From the NCBI GenBank assembly GCA_036936605.1, contig JAUPFV010000001.1, positions 76,341,910 to 76,405,909 of the forward strand: a DNA stretch of 64,000 bases. Direction: 5' to 3'. The notes beneath the pieces were generated by a model. It ran no database searches. It was given only the letters and a program-made list of their open reading frames with translations, and was not told the origin of the DNA. Below, one piece after another: positions 55,349-64,000 of this stretch. Position numbers and translations under genes: made by a program. Source of the DNA: Limnanthes douglasii subsp. nivea (Eukaryota > Streptophyta > Magnoliopsida > Brassicales > Limnanthaceae). Each line of letters opens with the position of its first letter. Within the stretch, counting starts at the first letter, position 1.

Positions 55349-56150
55349 ATAGGTCTATTTTAAGTCTAAACCAAGCTAGCAATGTTTTATGTAAACAATC
55401 ATAATCTCACAAATAATTACCCTTATCTAAGCAATGTTGTTGCAAAATAAAGCGCAAGGTGTGTCAACACTATTAAACTCGCAATGTCTGTACATATATT
55501 GACGTATCTAGGAATGTTTTTATTCAACCTCAAAACGCAGTGACAATATCAGACACAAGTAAACTCGCAACAACTACAAAGATATTAACCTTAATCTAGC
55601 AATGAATTTAATAAACACTAAAATCGCATCATCTCCACACAAAATCGCATCATCTTCCCTAAATCACCATAAACTGTAAAAACTTACCGGCTTCGTTACA
55701 GAGCAACGAAAATACGAAAAACTCGACCACAAATCTGACCTAAACAACTTCTAAACAAGAAAATAGACTACACATACATGATTTTGTACTAATCGGATTA
55801 AGGTTGATCTGGTTCCACAAGAATGAAAAAACGAAAGGTAATCGTAGGTAACTCACCTTCGAATTGTTTACTGGTGGTTGGCGTTGAGGAGGAAAGAAGT
55901 TTTTCGACGTGGATCGGTGTTTTAAGATTCAACGGAATCAAACGATAGGTTGGTTAATCAAAGTTGGCCGTCAATGAGAACGTAACTCTTTTGTTGGTGG
56001 TTGTTTATTAAAAAATGGTGGATTACGGTGGTTAACAGGTCCCTGATGGTGGTTTAAGGTGGTGGACGGCGTTCAGAAGGATCGTCGGGAGGTTGACGGT
56101 GATTTTCGGAGATCGAATGATCATGGTCACAATTTAAAAAAAATACAGCT

Positions 56151-57000
56151 CCACTTTGGAAAACAGGTATTTTGGTAGATTAAGAGCGTGAGTGACAGCT
56201 AGTCATAAATTCAAAATTCAAAATTGTTGATTAGGTGAAAATACTCATATACTAAATTGAGAAGAGTTATGGTATTTTAAAAGATGGATATTGAAAGAGG
56301 TCTATTTCGTTGAGATGAGTATTAAATTAGTATTAACCCGTTTTTAAATACCAAATATGAATATATGTTTTGGTGAAATGGGGCTTAGGGGATAATTTTT
56401 CAAAAAACAATGCCTACGAAATGAATTAGGTGCGCATTAGATTCAATTTCTTGATTGTTTCTGGAATGAATATGGTTTATTTATAAAATCAATTTTTTAT
56501 TATAAATTTTATAACATATTGATTTTTCATTTTTGAAAAAAAATAGTCATTTTGATTTTGATTTGATTGTATCATCGTTAGCCTCTTATTTTTTAAAAGC
56601 AATATAATTAATTTTTTTAAATATAAAAAATTATACATACAAAATATTATACTTAAAATGGAATGACTAATTTCATAGATGAATTATTTAGAGAAAAAAA
56701 AAAAACATTAATCTTACACATTAAAAATGAAAAAACTAATCTAGGTTGGGGGCTAATCAACGAATTTAGCCCCCCCACCCTGAGGCTGAGTCTTGTAGGT
56801 GGAGAGTATCTTTTTGTAAAAGTCGAAGAAAACTCGACTCTAGCTGAGCCTGAGTCTAATCATTGACCGGCCTTTCCCTGATAGATAATCTCTGATCTAC
56901 GTTTCTTTCTATTACTACTTCCCAAATTTAATTCTTATACCGGAAAACAACTTTTGTGTCTTTCGTCACTTCTACTCTGCTTCAAACTGCAGTCAACCGA
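56151..57000. other. Spacer between the MULE and GnT-II
   Basis: AT-rich, with a short open frame at 56663-56866 that has no recognised domain. The last 250 bp before the gene become less AT-rich and probably hold its promoter and leader. No clear TATA box was singled out. Confidence 0.4.
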
Positions 57001-57259
57001 CTGAGGGTTTGCATCTTGATCGATTGCATCTTGGTCACCAGTTTTTGAACAGTCCATTGATGGTTTCTGAGGTTAAATATTGATCCTTTCAGGTTCTTGA
57101 GACTGACCCTTTTGCTGAATTGATCTCCTCTTACACGGGTTTTTGCTGTTTTTGATCGTGCTTGTTTCTATTTGAATCTCAAGTGTCAGATTTTTGTTGT
57201 CCCTGTTTTTGAGTGAAAAGGTGTTCAATTCCTGTGTTTGTTGTTGTGTTCTAACTTCT

Positions 57260-58540
57260 ATGGCTATGGCTACTTCCCACAAGAAACCTCGCTTGAAAGA
57301 TGCGGCTGTGCATCGATTGCTCTTTGTATGTGTAGGTACGATATTAGGGGTTTTGCTAGTTATATTGACACTAGGGACTAACTCAAATTCAAAGTTTGTA
57401 TATGAAGATTTCAATGTGGGTGATAATTTTTCGCATACTGGGTTGCCTAAGCAGAATGATTTATCAATTCGGTTGCTGAAACAAAACCATTTACGCCCTA
57501 GAAACATAGAGTTGTACCCTAATCTAGCTAGGGGTCATATACTTATTGTTTTATATGTACACAATAGGCCTCAATATCTCAAAATAGTTCTTGAGAGCTT
57601 ATCTAAGGTTAAAGGAATAAGTGAAACTCTATTGATTGTTAGCCATGATGGGTATTTCCAAGAAATGGATAAGCTTGTTAAAGGTATAACTTTTTGCCAA
57701 GTGAAACAAATTTATAATCCCTATTCGCCTCATGTATTTGCTGATCGTTTTCCTGGCACATCTCCACGTGATTGTGCGGAAAAAGATGATGCATCAAAGA
57801 AATCTTGCGAAGGAAATGCAGATCAGTTTGGTAACCACCGGTCGACTAAGATAGTTTCTTTGAAACATCATTGGTGGTGGATGATGAATACAGTGTGGGA
57901 TGGATTAAAGGAGACGGAAGACCATAACGGCCATATTTTGTTCATAGAGGAGGATCACTTCATTTTTCCAAACGCGTATAGGAATTTGCAGATTCTTGTA
58001 GAGTGGAAGCCGAAAAAGTGTCCTGATTGTTACGCTGCTAATTTAGCACCGTGCGATGTGACCGCGAGAGGAGAAGGATGGGATAGTTTTCTCGCGGAGA
58101 AAATGGGGAATGTGGGTTATTCTTTTAACCGGACCGTTTGGAGGAAAATACATAAGAAAGCAAACGGGTTTTGTTCTTACGATGATTACAATTGGGATAT
58201 AACTATGTGGTCGAGGGTGTTCCCTTCGTTTGGGAGTCCGGTTTTTACTTTACGGGGACCTAGGACAAGTGCAATTCATTTTGGAAAATGTGGTTTGCAT
58301 CAAGGACAAGGGGAGGAACATGCTTGTGTTGATAAAGGTACAGTGAATTTTCCTGTTGGAGAGACAGATCAAATTGCGAATATTAAGACCGAATGGGGTG
58401 TTCATTACTATAGGCATCAGCCCGGGTATAAAGCCGAGCATAAAGGTTGGGGAGGCTGGGGAGACAAGAGAGATCATCGGTTGTGCTTAGCATTTGCTGA
58501 AATGTATCACACCAAGAGCAATGCTTCTACCTCGTCCTAA
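57260..58540 (+). CDS. MGAT2: Alpha-1,6-mannosyl-glycoprotein 2-beta-GlcNAc-transferase (GnT-II)
   Basis: A Golgi type II membrane enzyme that adds GlcNAc from UDP-GlcNAc to the alpha-1,6-linked mannose of N-glycans, the step that starts the second antenna of complex glycans. It is 426 residues in one exon. A short basic cytosolic tail (MAMATSHKKPRLKD) is followed by one membrane anchor at residues 20-38 and a stem. The luminal GT16-type domain begins at about residue 90 (ILIVLYVHNRPQYLKIVLES). The metal-binding acidic motif FIEEDHFIFP has Glu-Glu-Asp at 230-232. Conserved CPDCYAANLAPCD, YDDYNWDITMW and HYYRHQPGY follow. The frame is open upstream to 57194, but the tail and anchor argue for ATG 57260. 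No defects are seen; it is the one clearly intact host protein gene here. Confidence 0.93.
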   Translation: MAMATSHKKPRLKDAAVHRLLFVCVGTILGVLLVILTLGTNSNSKFVYEDFNVGDNFSHTGLPKQNDLSIRLLKQNHLRPRNIELYPNLARGHILIVLYVHNRPQYLKIVLESLSKVKGISETLLIVSHDGYFQEMDKLVKGITFCQVKQIYNPYSPHVFADRFPGTSPRDCAEKDDASKKSCEGNADQFGNHRSTKIVSLKHHWWWMMNTVWDGLKETEDHNGHILFIEEDHFIFPNAYRNLQILVEWKPKKCPDCYAANLAPCDVTARGEGWDSFLAEKMGNVGYSFNRTVWRKIHKKANGFCSYDDYNWDITMWSRVFPSFGSPVFTLRGPRTSAIHFGKCGLHQGQGEEHACVDKGTVNFPVGETDQIANIKTEWGVHYYRHQPGYKAEHKGWGGWGDKRDHRLCLAFAEMYHTKSNASTSS

Positions 58541-59311
58541 CGTAGACCTGCCATAACGTAAAAATTGTATTTTTTCCATCGTTTTCTTAGAAAAAGTAAA
58601 ATTTTATGTCTTTTCGTTGTATCAATGGTGCTGAAATCCAGTTTAGTTTTCATTGTGTTTATAAAATAGACTATTTTTCAGTGTGTAAGTTATTCTTTGA
58701 GATACTCTTTTATTCTGCATCCGGGCTAGACCTGAAGCCGGATATGATCATATAGACTGACCAAACTTTTCCTACGAAGTTCCTACCCAGCTGCATAATT
58801 CAAGACTCGTATTCAAGATTTTGGGTTAATTGGAACTACCAAACTCCAGTTGATTGGTGGTTGTATTCCATTATACCTTGGAATGTTGTTAATGTATTAG
58901 AATGGAACCATGTTTCTGGATCCGATTCAAGCTTTATTTATTAGAAATTAGGTTGTGATTCTATTTTTGATGGAGTGCTGGGGTGTTCTATTGTTGAAGG
59001 TGTTTTTCTTAGCAAAAGTACATATTTATAGTAAAAAAAATTACACATTTTCAATTAGAAAGTGCTTATGAAAAACAACCTGAAAATATCAGAAATGGTA
59101 AATAATGTTTCTTTTTAACCTGTTTTCCAAACATCAAACTCATCATGTCTTTTATGTTGGAAGAGACTCCAAAAATTGTAATTTAAAAAGTTCATTTAAG
59201 CAGTTTTGTATAAACATTAGGAAAAAAAAAAAAGCGAATTTGACTATCGACTCTATTCTTTCCCATTATATAACTATGTTATTGTAAAACAAAAATATAA
59301 AAAGAAAAATC
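58541..59311. other. 3' flank of GnT-II and spacer
   Basis: Probable 3' UTR of GnT-II for the first 150-300 bp, then AT-rich spacer. An open frame at 59105-59287 has no recognised domain. No gene is supported. Confidence 0.45.
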
Positions 59312-59554
59312 TTCTTCTTTTTTTTTTTTTTTTAGCAAAATAAACCTTTATTAATATCGAAAAGAATGTTACAGTATACAACCCAAACTAAAGACCCAAG
59401 TAAGTTTGGGCTTACAATAAGCTAAAACTGGCCCAACCCAAGGCTACATCATTGTGACAGCAACCCTAATCACAATCGAATCCAAAAGAAACCCTAATTT
59501 CACATTCCCCTTTCTTCTCTCTTTCAGTATCTCTGCCCCCAAATCATTCAAACC

Positions 59555-62500
59555 CTAGCCTGGGTCTAAGTATCCAACACCAATGCTGTCAAGAACTACA
59601 ATAGCTAGAAGTTGATTAGGCATTTCTCTACCATCAAAGACCTGACTTCTTTTCTCCATCAGAGCCCACCTTGATACCCAGTCAGCCGCCACATTTTCCG
59701 ATCTGGAAATGTGGCAGACCTTCATGGAGGGTCCGATCAAAGACTTGCAAATGTCGATTCCAACGATGTGAGACGATTCATCAGAACATATACAACTGAC
59801 CAATGCCAAACAGTCCGATTCCAGGTCAGTGTTTCGCCACCCTCGTCTATTACATTCCAACATTGCTTCAATAATTGCTCTTCTTTCAGCTTGCAGGGGG
59901 CTCAATTTTCCAAACAAGAAGCTGGCCCATTGGATACAGTTTCCCAAGTGATCACGAACAATGAATCCACCTGAAGCCTCACCGGTGGAGCTACATGCTC
60001 CATCTGTGTTGATTTTGAGTCTTCCTGGTGCTGGCGCCTTCCAAGACCGGTAAGTGACTTTCATATTGCTTATAGATAGAACCCCCAACTGTGCACCTGC
60101 ATCCACCACATTTGTCCAGTGTTTAGGCTTTAGTTTAAAATCAATCCCCATTATGAATCTATTCACTCTGTTAACAGCTCTGTTAAAATTGTCATATGGT
60201 TTGTCGAATTTGCAATGGTTCCTGTTTAACCAAATTGTCCAAACTATCAGTTGTGGAACAATTTGGGTAATATGGAACTTATTGCAATTCGATTTAAACC
60301 AAATTAATAGCATGTGTCTTAAAGACATGAATCTCCTGACTGGGATTCTAAACATAAGTCCGTAGTAATTCCATAATTGCCAAGCATAAGAACAGTTTAT
60401 GAATAGGTGATTTAGATCTTCACAAGAATAACAAAACTGGCATTTTGATACAATAGTGAAGTGCCTCTTGGCTAGAATGCCATCAGTAGGTATAAAATTC
60501 TTGAGTAGTCTCCAGCAAAGAAATGATATTTTAGTTGGTATAAAACTATGCCATATTTGCTTATAAAAGAATGAAGAGTTATTTTTAATTCTGATACTTT
60601 CCCATGTCTTTTTTGTGCAAAACTTTTTGTTTTTTGAAAGTCTCCATTCAATAAGATCTTCCTTATCATGACAGACTTTAACATTTTGAATGTGTTGATG
60701 TCTTTCATGAGAAAGGAAGGCTATTGAACTGAGATCCCACACTCCATTTTTCCAGAATGTATTTAACTTTGCTGGTAGATACCAAGAATTATGATGATCA
60801 GTAACTATAGGTGGCAACCTGTGCCAAGAGTCCCTCCAAAAGTCTATATTACCACAGCCCACACTCTAGTGGATGTAGTGGTCAGCCTTGTCCCTTATTG
60901 AACATAGACCTTCCATACAATAGAGTCCCCAGTACCACATTTGGCACTAAGAGGGTGCCTGTCCCCACAGTAAGACTTATATAATAGATCAGTCCAAAGA
61001 GACTTTCCTCTTCTGAAATAGTACCATAACTTGTAAGCAAATGCAAGTTGAATGTCTGGTAGGGATTTAATGTTTAATCCTCCCTCCACAAATGGCTTAC
61101 AGAGACCACTCCATTCAGACCATTGAATGGCATACTCATTCACTTTAGACCTCCATAGAAACTTATTAAAGCAGAGACCAATTTTATTTAGTACATTCTT
61201 GGGTATTATGCTATTTTGCATTCTGAAATAAATGATGGGATGAAGAACATGTCTTATAAGTGATAGTCTGCCACTATAAGACAGGTTCTTCAAATCCCAC
61301 TCATTTATTTTATTATAAAGTTTAGCTAAGAGAGAAGTGAAATGTACTCCCTTATTGTTAGCAGCAATTGTAGTCCCTAAGTAAGTGAATGGAGCAGATT
61401 CAGTTCTGAAACCCATTGTAGCATTAATACTTGCTGCCATTGCACTAGAACACCTTGATGATGTGATTACTTTAGTCTTTTCAATATTAATCATCTGACC
61501 AGACTCCATTTGGTATTTATTGAGCAGGTTACTCAGATCTTTAATTGCTGCAGAAGTGCTGTTAGTAAAGACAACTATGTCATCTGCAAAAGCAATACAA
61601 GGTAAGATGAATCCTGACTTTATGTAAAATTGCATGTTAGGATTAGCAATATATATATTCTCTAAGCCTCTCAGCAATGCTTCCTCAGCAAGGATGAATA
61701 GACAAGGAGATAAAGGATCTCCTTGTCTCAATCCTGACTTTTGAGGGAAATAACCTGCACTGGACCCATTAATAAGAACTGATACCATTACTTTAGAAAT
61801 CATACTGTAAATTATAGAAGTCATATGCTCAGAAAAACCAAAGCACTTTAGAGCTTTAATGATAAAGGTGTGTGACATCATGTCAAACGCCTTTGTCATG
61901 TCTAGTTGAATAATTATGTTGCCTTTAGAAGGCTTTCTTCTTATATGATGCAGCATCTCTTTAATGATTAGTATATTATCGTGTATTAGCCTTTCTTTCA
62001 CGAAAGCACCCTGTCCTCTAGAAATGATTCTAGGAAGTATACATGAAATTCTTCTGTTTATAAGAGCAGATATCAATCTGTTCAAAATTGTGCACATGCT
62101 TAATGGCCTGTAGTTATTCCATGTTGTAGGATTAGCTATTTTAGGTACCAGAACAATTCCTGTAGAAAAAACTCCATTAGGAATAGCTCTACCATCAAGG
62201 TAAGCATTCAGTGCTTTGCAAAGGTCATAGTTTATAATATTCCAACATTTCTTTAAAAAGAAAATATTAAAGCCATCAGTGCCAGGAGCACTGTCTTGCT
62301 TCATTCCACTAATAGTAGCCCAGATTTCCTCACTAGTAGTAGGCTTAGCCATCTCAGAGTTTTCCCTATCCAACACAAGCTTAGGTATATTATTGAAAAT
62401 AGATTCTTGTTCACTGATAATAGTTTCAATTTCAGGTTCATGAGAGAGAACATTTCTAAAGTGATTCACTGCAGATAAAGCAATCTCACTTTGATCTGTA

Positions 62501-63633
62501 AGCCAGCTTTCCTGCTCTTTTATACCCAGAATAAAGTTTTTCTTTCTTTTCTTTGAAACATAACTATGATATAATTTTGTGTTTCCATCACTCTCATTCA
62601 ACCACGAATTAAAGCATTTTTGTTTCCAGTAACTTTCCTCATCCTTTAAAGCAAGGATAAGGATACTGTTAGCCTTAGACAGCTTAGCTTTAGAAACATT
62701 ATCCTTAAGAGACTGATGAATCAACTCACAGTTCTCTACCTCAATAGAAGCCTCCTTAACTTTATTAAAAATATTTCCAAATGTAGTTACATTCCAACTT
62801 TTCAAATGCTTTTTCAATCTTTTAAGTTTAAACCAAAATATATTACTATCCTCTCCATTGCAATGCTTAGACCAGTTCTGATTCACAGATGACATGAAAT
62901 CAGAATGATTGGCCCAAGCGTTGATGAACTTAAAAGAGCCTTTCTTCCTTAATGAATTACTATTAGTAACATTACTAAAAGAAATTAATAGGGGAGCATG
63001 GTCAGAGCAGGTTCTGACCATGTGACAAACCTGAATACTTAGTTCATTAAGCATATCTTGGTTGACCAATACCCAATCTAACCTCTTCCAGTTGTTATTA
63101 TTACTCAAGGTGTAGCGAGATCCAATGAAGCCAGGAACCTCTAAATTGCAATCATTTATGAACTGATTGAAATCCTCCGCACTAGCACCGTCATAATTCA
63201 CACAATGAAGTTGGTCATCAGGACACCTAGAAGTATTAAAATCCCCTGCCAAAATCCAAGGGCTTTCACAGGTAATTGAACTCAGCTGCCTCCAAAGTGT
63301 TTTTCTCTGCAATCTCAGATTTTTAGCATATACAGATGTTAAAAAACAAGTAAAACTACCAAAACTTATTTGAACATGCATAAACTGGTCATGGTCCATA
63401 ACCACTACTAAACTAATGTCATTTGGCCAAAACAGCCAAACTTTATTAGAGGAGTTAACCAAGTAGTTCTCAAAACCAAGTCTTCTAGCCACCAATTCCA
63501 CATTGTCAGCCCTAGCCATTGGTTCTTGTATCGCAAGCAATTTAATCTTCTCACTTTTAATGATGTACTTTAGCCTAGCAATTGTAGGGTTGTTGTGAAT
63601 TCCTCTTGCATTCCAGCTTAGAAACTTAATCAT
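59555..63633 (-). pseudogene. LINE C ORF2 polyprotein (EN-RT-RNase H)
   Basis: Starts at ATG 63633 (MIKFLSWNARGIHNNPTIAR), overlapping the ORF1 stop by 8 nt. Endonuclease motifs: IQEPMARADN, AGDFNTSRC, CSDHAPL. RT motifs: YRPLSMCTILNRLISALI, LDMTKAFDMM, GLRQGDPLSPCLF, AFADDIVVF. A frameshift at about 60895-60900 ends the first frame (912 codons), and a TAG at 60866-60868 stands where Trp would fit. The second frame (60862-59555) has FWRDSWHRLPPI, the zinc-binding FIPTKISFLCWRLL and SKCQFCYSCEDLNHLF, and RNase H (INTDGACSSTGEA, AERRAIIEAMLEC, LESDCLALV, NVAADWVSRW) ending IGVGYLDPG. One or two base changes separate it from a full ORF2. Confidence 0.92.
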
Positions 63634-64000
63634 TATCAGATAATGAATGTTTTTGACCTTTTTCTCTCTTGTTTAGAGAGTGTATTGACAATCTTTTTGC
63701 ATTGCTAATCCTATTAGCAGATTTAACTCTTCTTGAAATAACTGTCTCAAAATCTTGCTCAGGTTCATTTGTGCTTAATCTTGGAGAAGCATTGTAACTG
63801 CCAGCCATACCACCTCGAGGAGAAGCCTGTAAGTTGTCCTCACAATTCTCTTCTTCCTCCAAGTTTTGAAGAGCACTGATAATATCAGTGTCATTCTTTG
63901 AAGCAATGTTCTTCACAGGACTCCCCACACTAGTAGAAGGACAAGACACACTAGTAATAGGCACGTCTTTCTTTGTAACAATCGATTTTAACTTCCTCCT
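63626..64000 (-). CDS. LINE C ORF1 protein, C-terminal part (partial)
   Basis: Enters from the window edge in frame (RRKLKSIVTKKDVP corresponds to YRRKLRSIVVKD in LINE A ORF1) and ends KGQKHSLSDND, with the stop at 63626. The shared tail FETVISRRVKSANRIS is present. The DUF4283 domain and zinc knuckle lie outside the window. No break is seen in the visible part. Confidence 0.85.
   Translation of the reverse strand, partial: RRKLKSIVTKKDVPITSVSCPSTSVGSPVKNIASKNDTDIISALQNLEEEENCEDNLQASPRGGMAGSYNASPRLSTNEPEQDFETVISRRVKSANRISNAKRLSIHSLNKREKGQKHSLSDND

Larger units (their letters stand above)
48470..55680. repeat. Interspersed TCTAGCAATG / AATCGCAATG words in MULE copy 1
   Basis: Arrays at about 48470-48930, 49735-49925, 50485-50640, 51040-51240, 52290-52860, 54000-54280 and 55370-55680. 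The clearest unit is GTATCTAGCAATGTTACAAT plus AAT, period 23 bp, near 51055-51120. AATCGCAATG alternates with it. These words fill introns of both the peptidase and the transposase and the spacers between genes, and are not found in the recognisable exons (50192-50442, 50691-50891, 54287-54769, 53609-53955). Copies are diverged at many positions, so the array is old or not under strict homogenisation. Confidence 0.85.
45706..56150. mobile_element. Large ULP1- and MURA-carrying Mutator-like element (copy 1)
   Basis: A composite MULE: a multi-exon ULP1 peptidase gene on the plus strand (45876-50891), an acidic ORF (51544-51984), and a MuDR-type transposase on the minus strand (55348-52922), so the two main genes converge. 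ULP1-domain MULEs of plants (Kaonashi type) have this combination and often lack long terminal inverted repeats. I found no clear inverted repeats or 9-11-bp duplication, so the borders are estimates. The left is set by the 38-bp block at 45706-45743, the right by the end of a GGTGG-rich leader-like stretch (55860-56130). Introns and spacers are filled with TCTAGCAATG words. Confidence 0.7.
59318..64000 (-). mobile_element. L1-like LINE C, nearly intact, cut by the window edge
   Basis: Minus strand. A T16 run (59318-59333) marks the poly(A) tail. Next come a 3' UTR (59334-59554), ORF2 (63633-59555) and the end of ORF1 (from 63626 to beyond 64000). It belongs to the same family as LINEs A and B (shared ORF1 tail, ORF1/ORF2 overlap, ORF2 domain order). 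Only one frameshift and one stop were seen in ORF2. The 5' end and target-site duplication lie outside or cannot be checked. Confidence 0.92.

Noticed and set aside
57194..57259. Upstream start for GnT-II adding 22 residues
   Set aside because: The extension is Cys/Leu-rich with no family counterpart; ATG 57260 gives the expected short basic tail and membrane anchor.

Overview
The window looks like nuclear DNA of a flowering plant, most likely a eudicot. It has a nuclear-type tRNA-Gly gene, spliced genes, long AT-rich spacers, and plant lineages of L1-like LINEs, Tat-type Ty3/gypsy, Ty1/copia and Mutator-like elements (MULEs). Few genes look like working host genes: tRNA-Gly(UCC) at 6829-6900 and a complete N-glycan GlcNAc-transferase II (GnT-II/MGAT2) at 57260-58540. 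A coiled-coil gene (23389-24568) has lost its 3' end. An 11-beta-HSD-like dehydrogenase (14158-14747) and a possible F-box gene (44667-45114) are relics. I cannot name the species.

Layout. 0-15 kb: spacer with LTR and LINE relics, the tRNA gene beside a deleted copy of itself, an unrecognised dead gene (9.3-10.9 kb), and three fields of short periodic repeats (2.9-3.7, 12.4-12.7, 13.3-14.1 kb). 15-23 kb: LINE A on the plus strand, inserted about 200 bp upstream of the coiled-coil gene, with the short LINE B nested in its 3' UTR on the minus strand. Both have recognisable target-site duplications. LINE B carries what looks like a piece of a SNAP50/SRD2-type snRNA transcription-factor cDNA. 25.4-28.8 kb: a decayed MULE with a dead ULP1-type cysteine peptidase. 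29-31 kb: gypsy and copia relics. 31.6-42.3 kb: a complete Tat-type gypsy element on the minus strand (329-bp LTRs with one difference, 5-bp TSD). It carries an antisense additional ORF with its own TATA box, while its gag-pol frame has a frameshift and five stop codons. 42.4-45.7 kb: small repeats and a hAT-like non-autonomous element. 45.7-56 kb: a large MULE with a ULP1 peptidase gene (plus), an acidic poly-Asp ORF, and a broken MURA transposase (minus). 57-58.5 kb: GnT-II. 59.3 kb to the end: LINE C on the minus strand, nearly intact, running off the window.

The most unusual signal is a set of short degenerate repeats, about 20-27 bp apart, that fill the introns and spacers of the two ULP1-carrying MULEs but not their exons. 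Each locus has its own word (TCTAGCAATG with AATCGCAATG at 48-55.7 kb; GTCTCGCATCTA at 25.6-28.8 kb and, inverted, at 2.9-3.7 kb; TTTCGCATCTATC at 13.4-14.1 kb; CCCGCAACT at 12.4-12.7 kb). Most share a CGCA core. The two ULP1 genes also share exact splice-donor blocks, an Asp-to-Asn change at the expected catalytic aspartate, and a 38-bp identical block upstream. These links were found by reading; repeat counts, alignments and database searches were not run.
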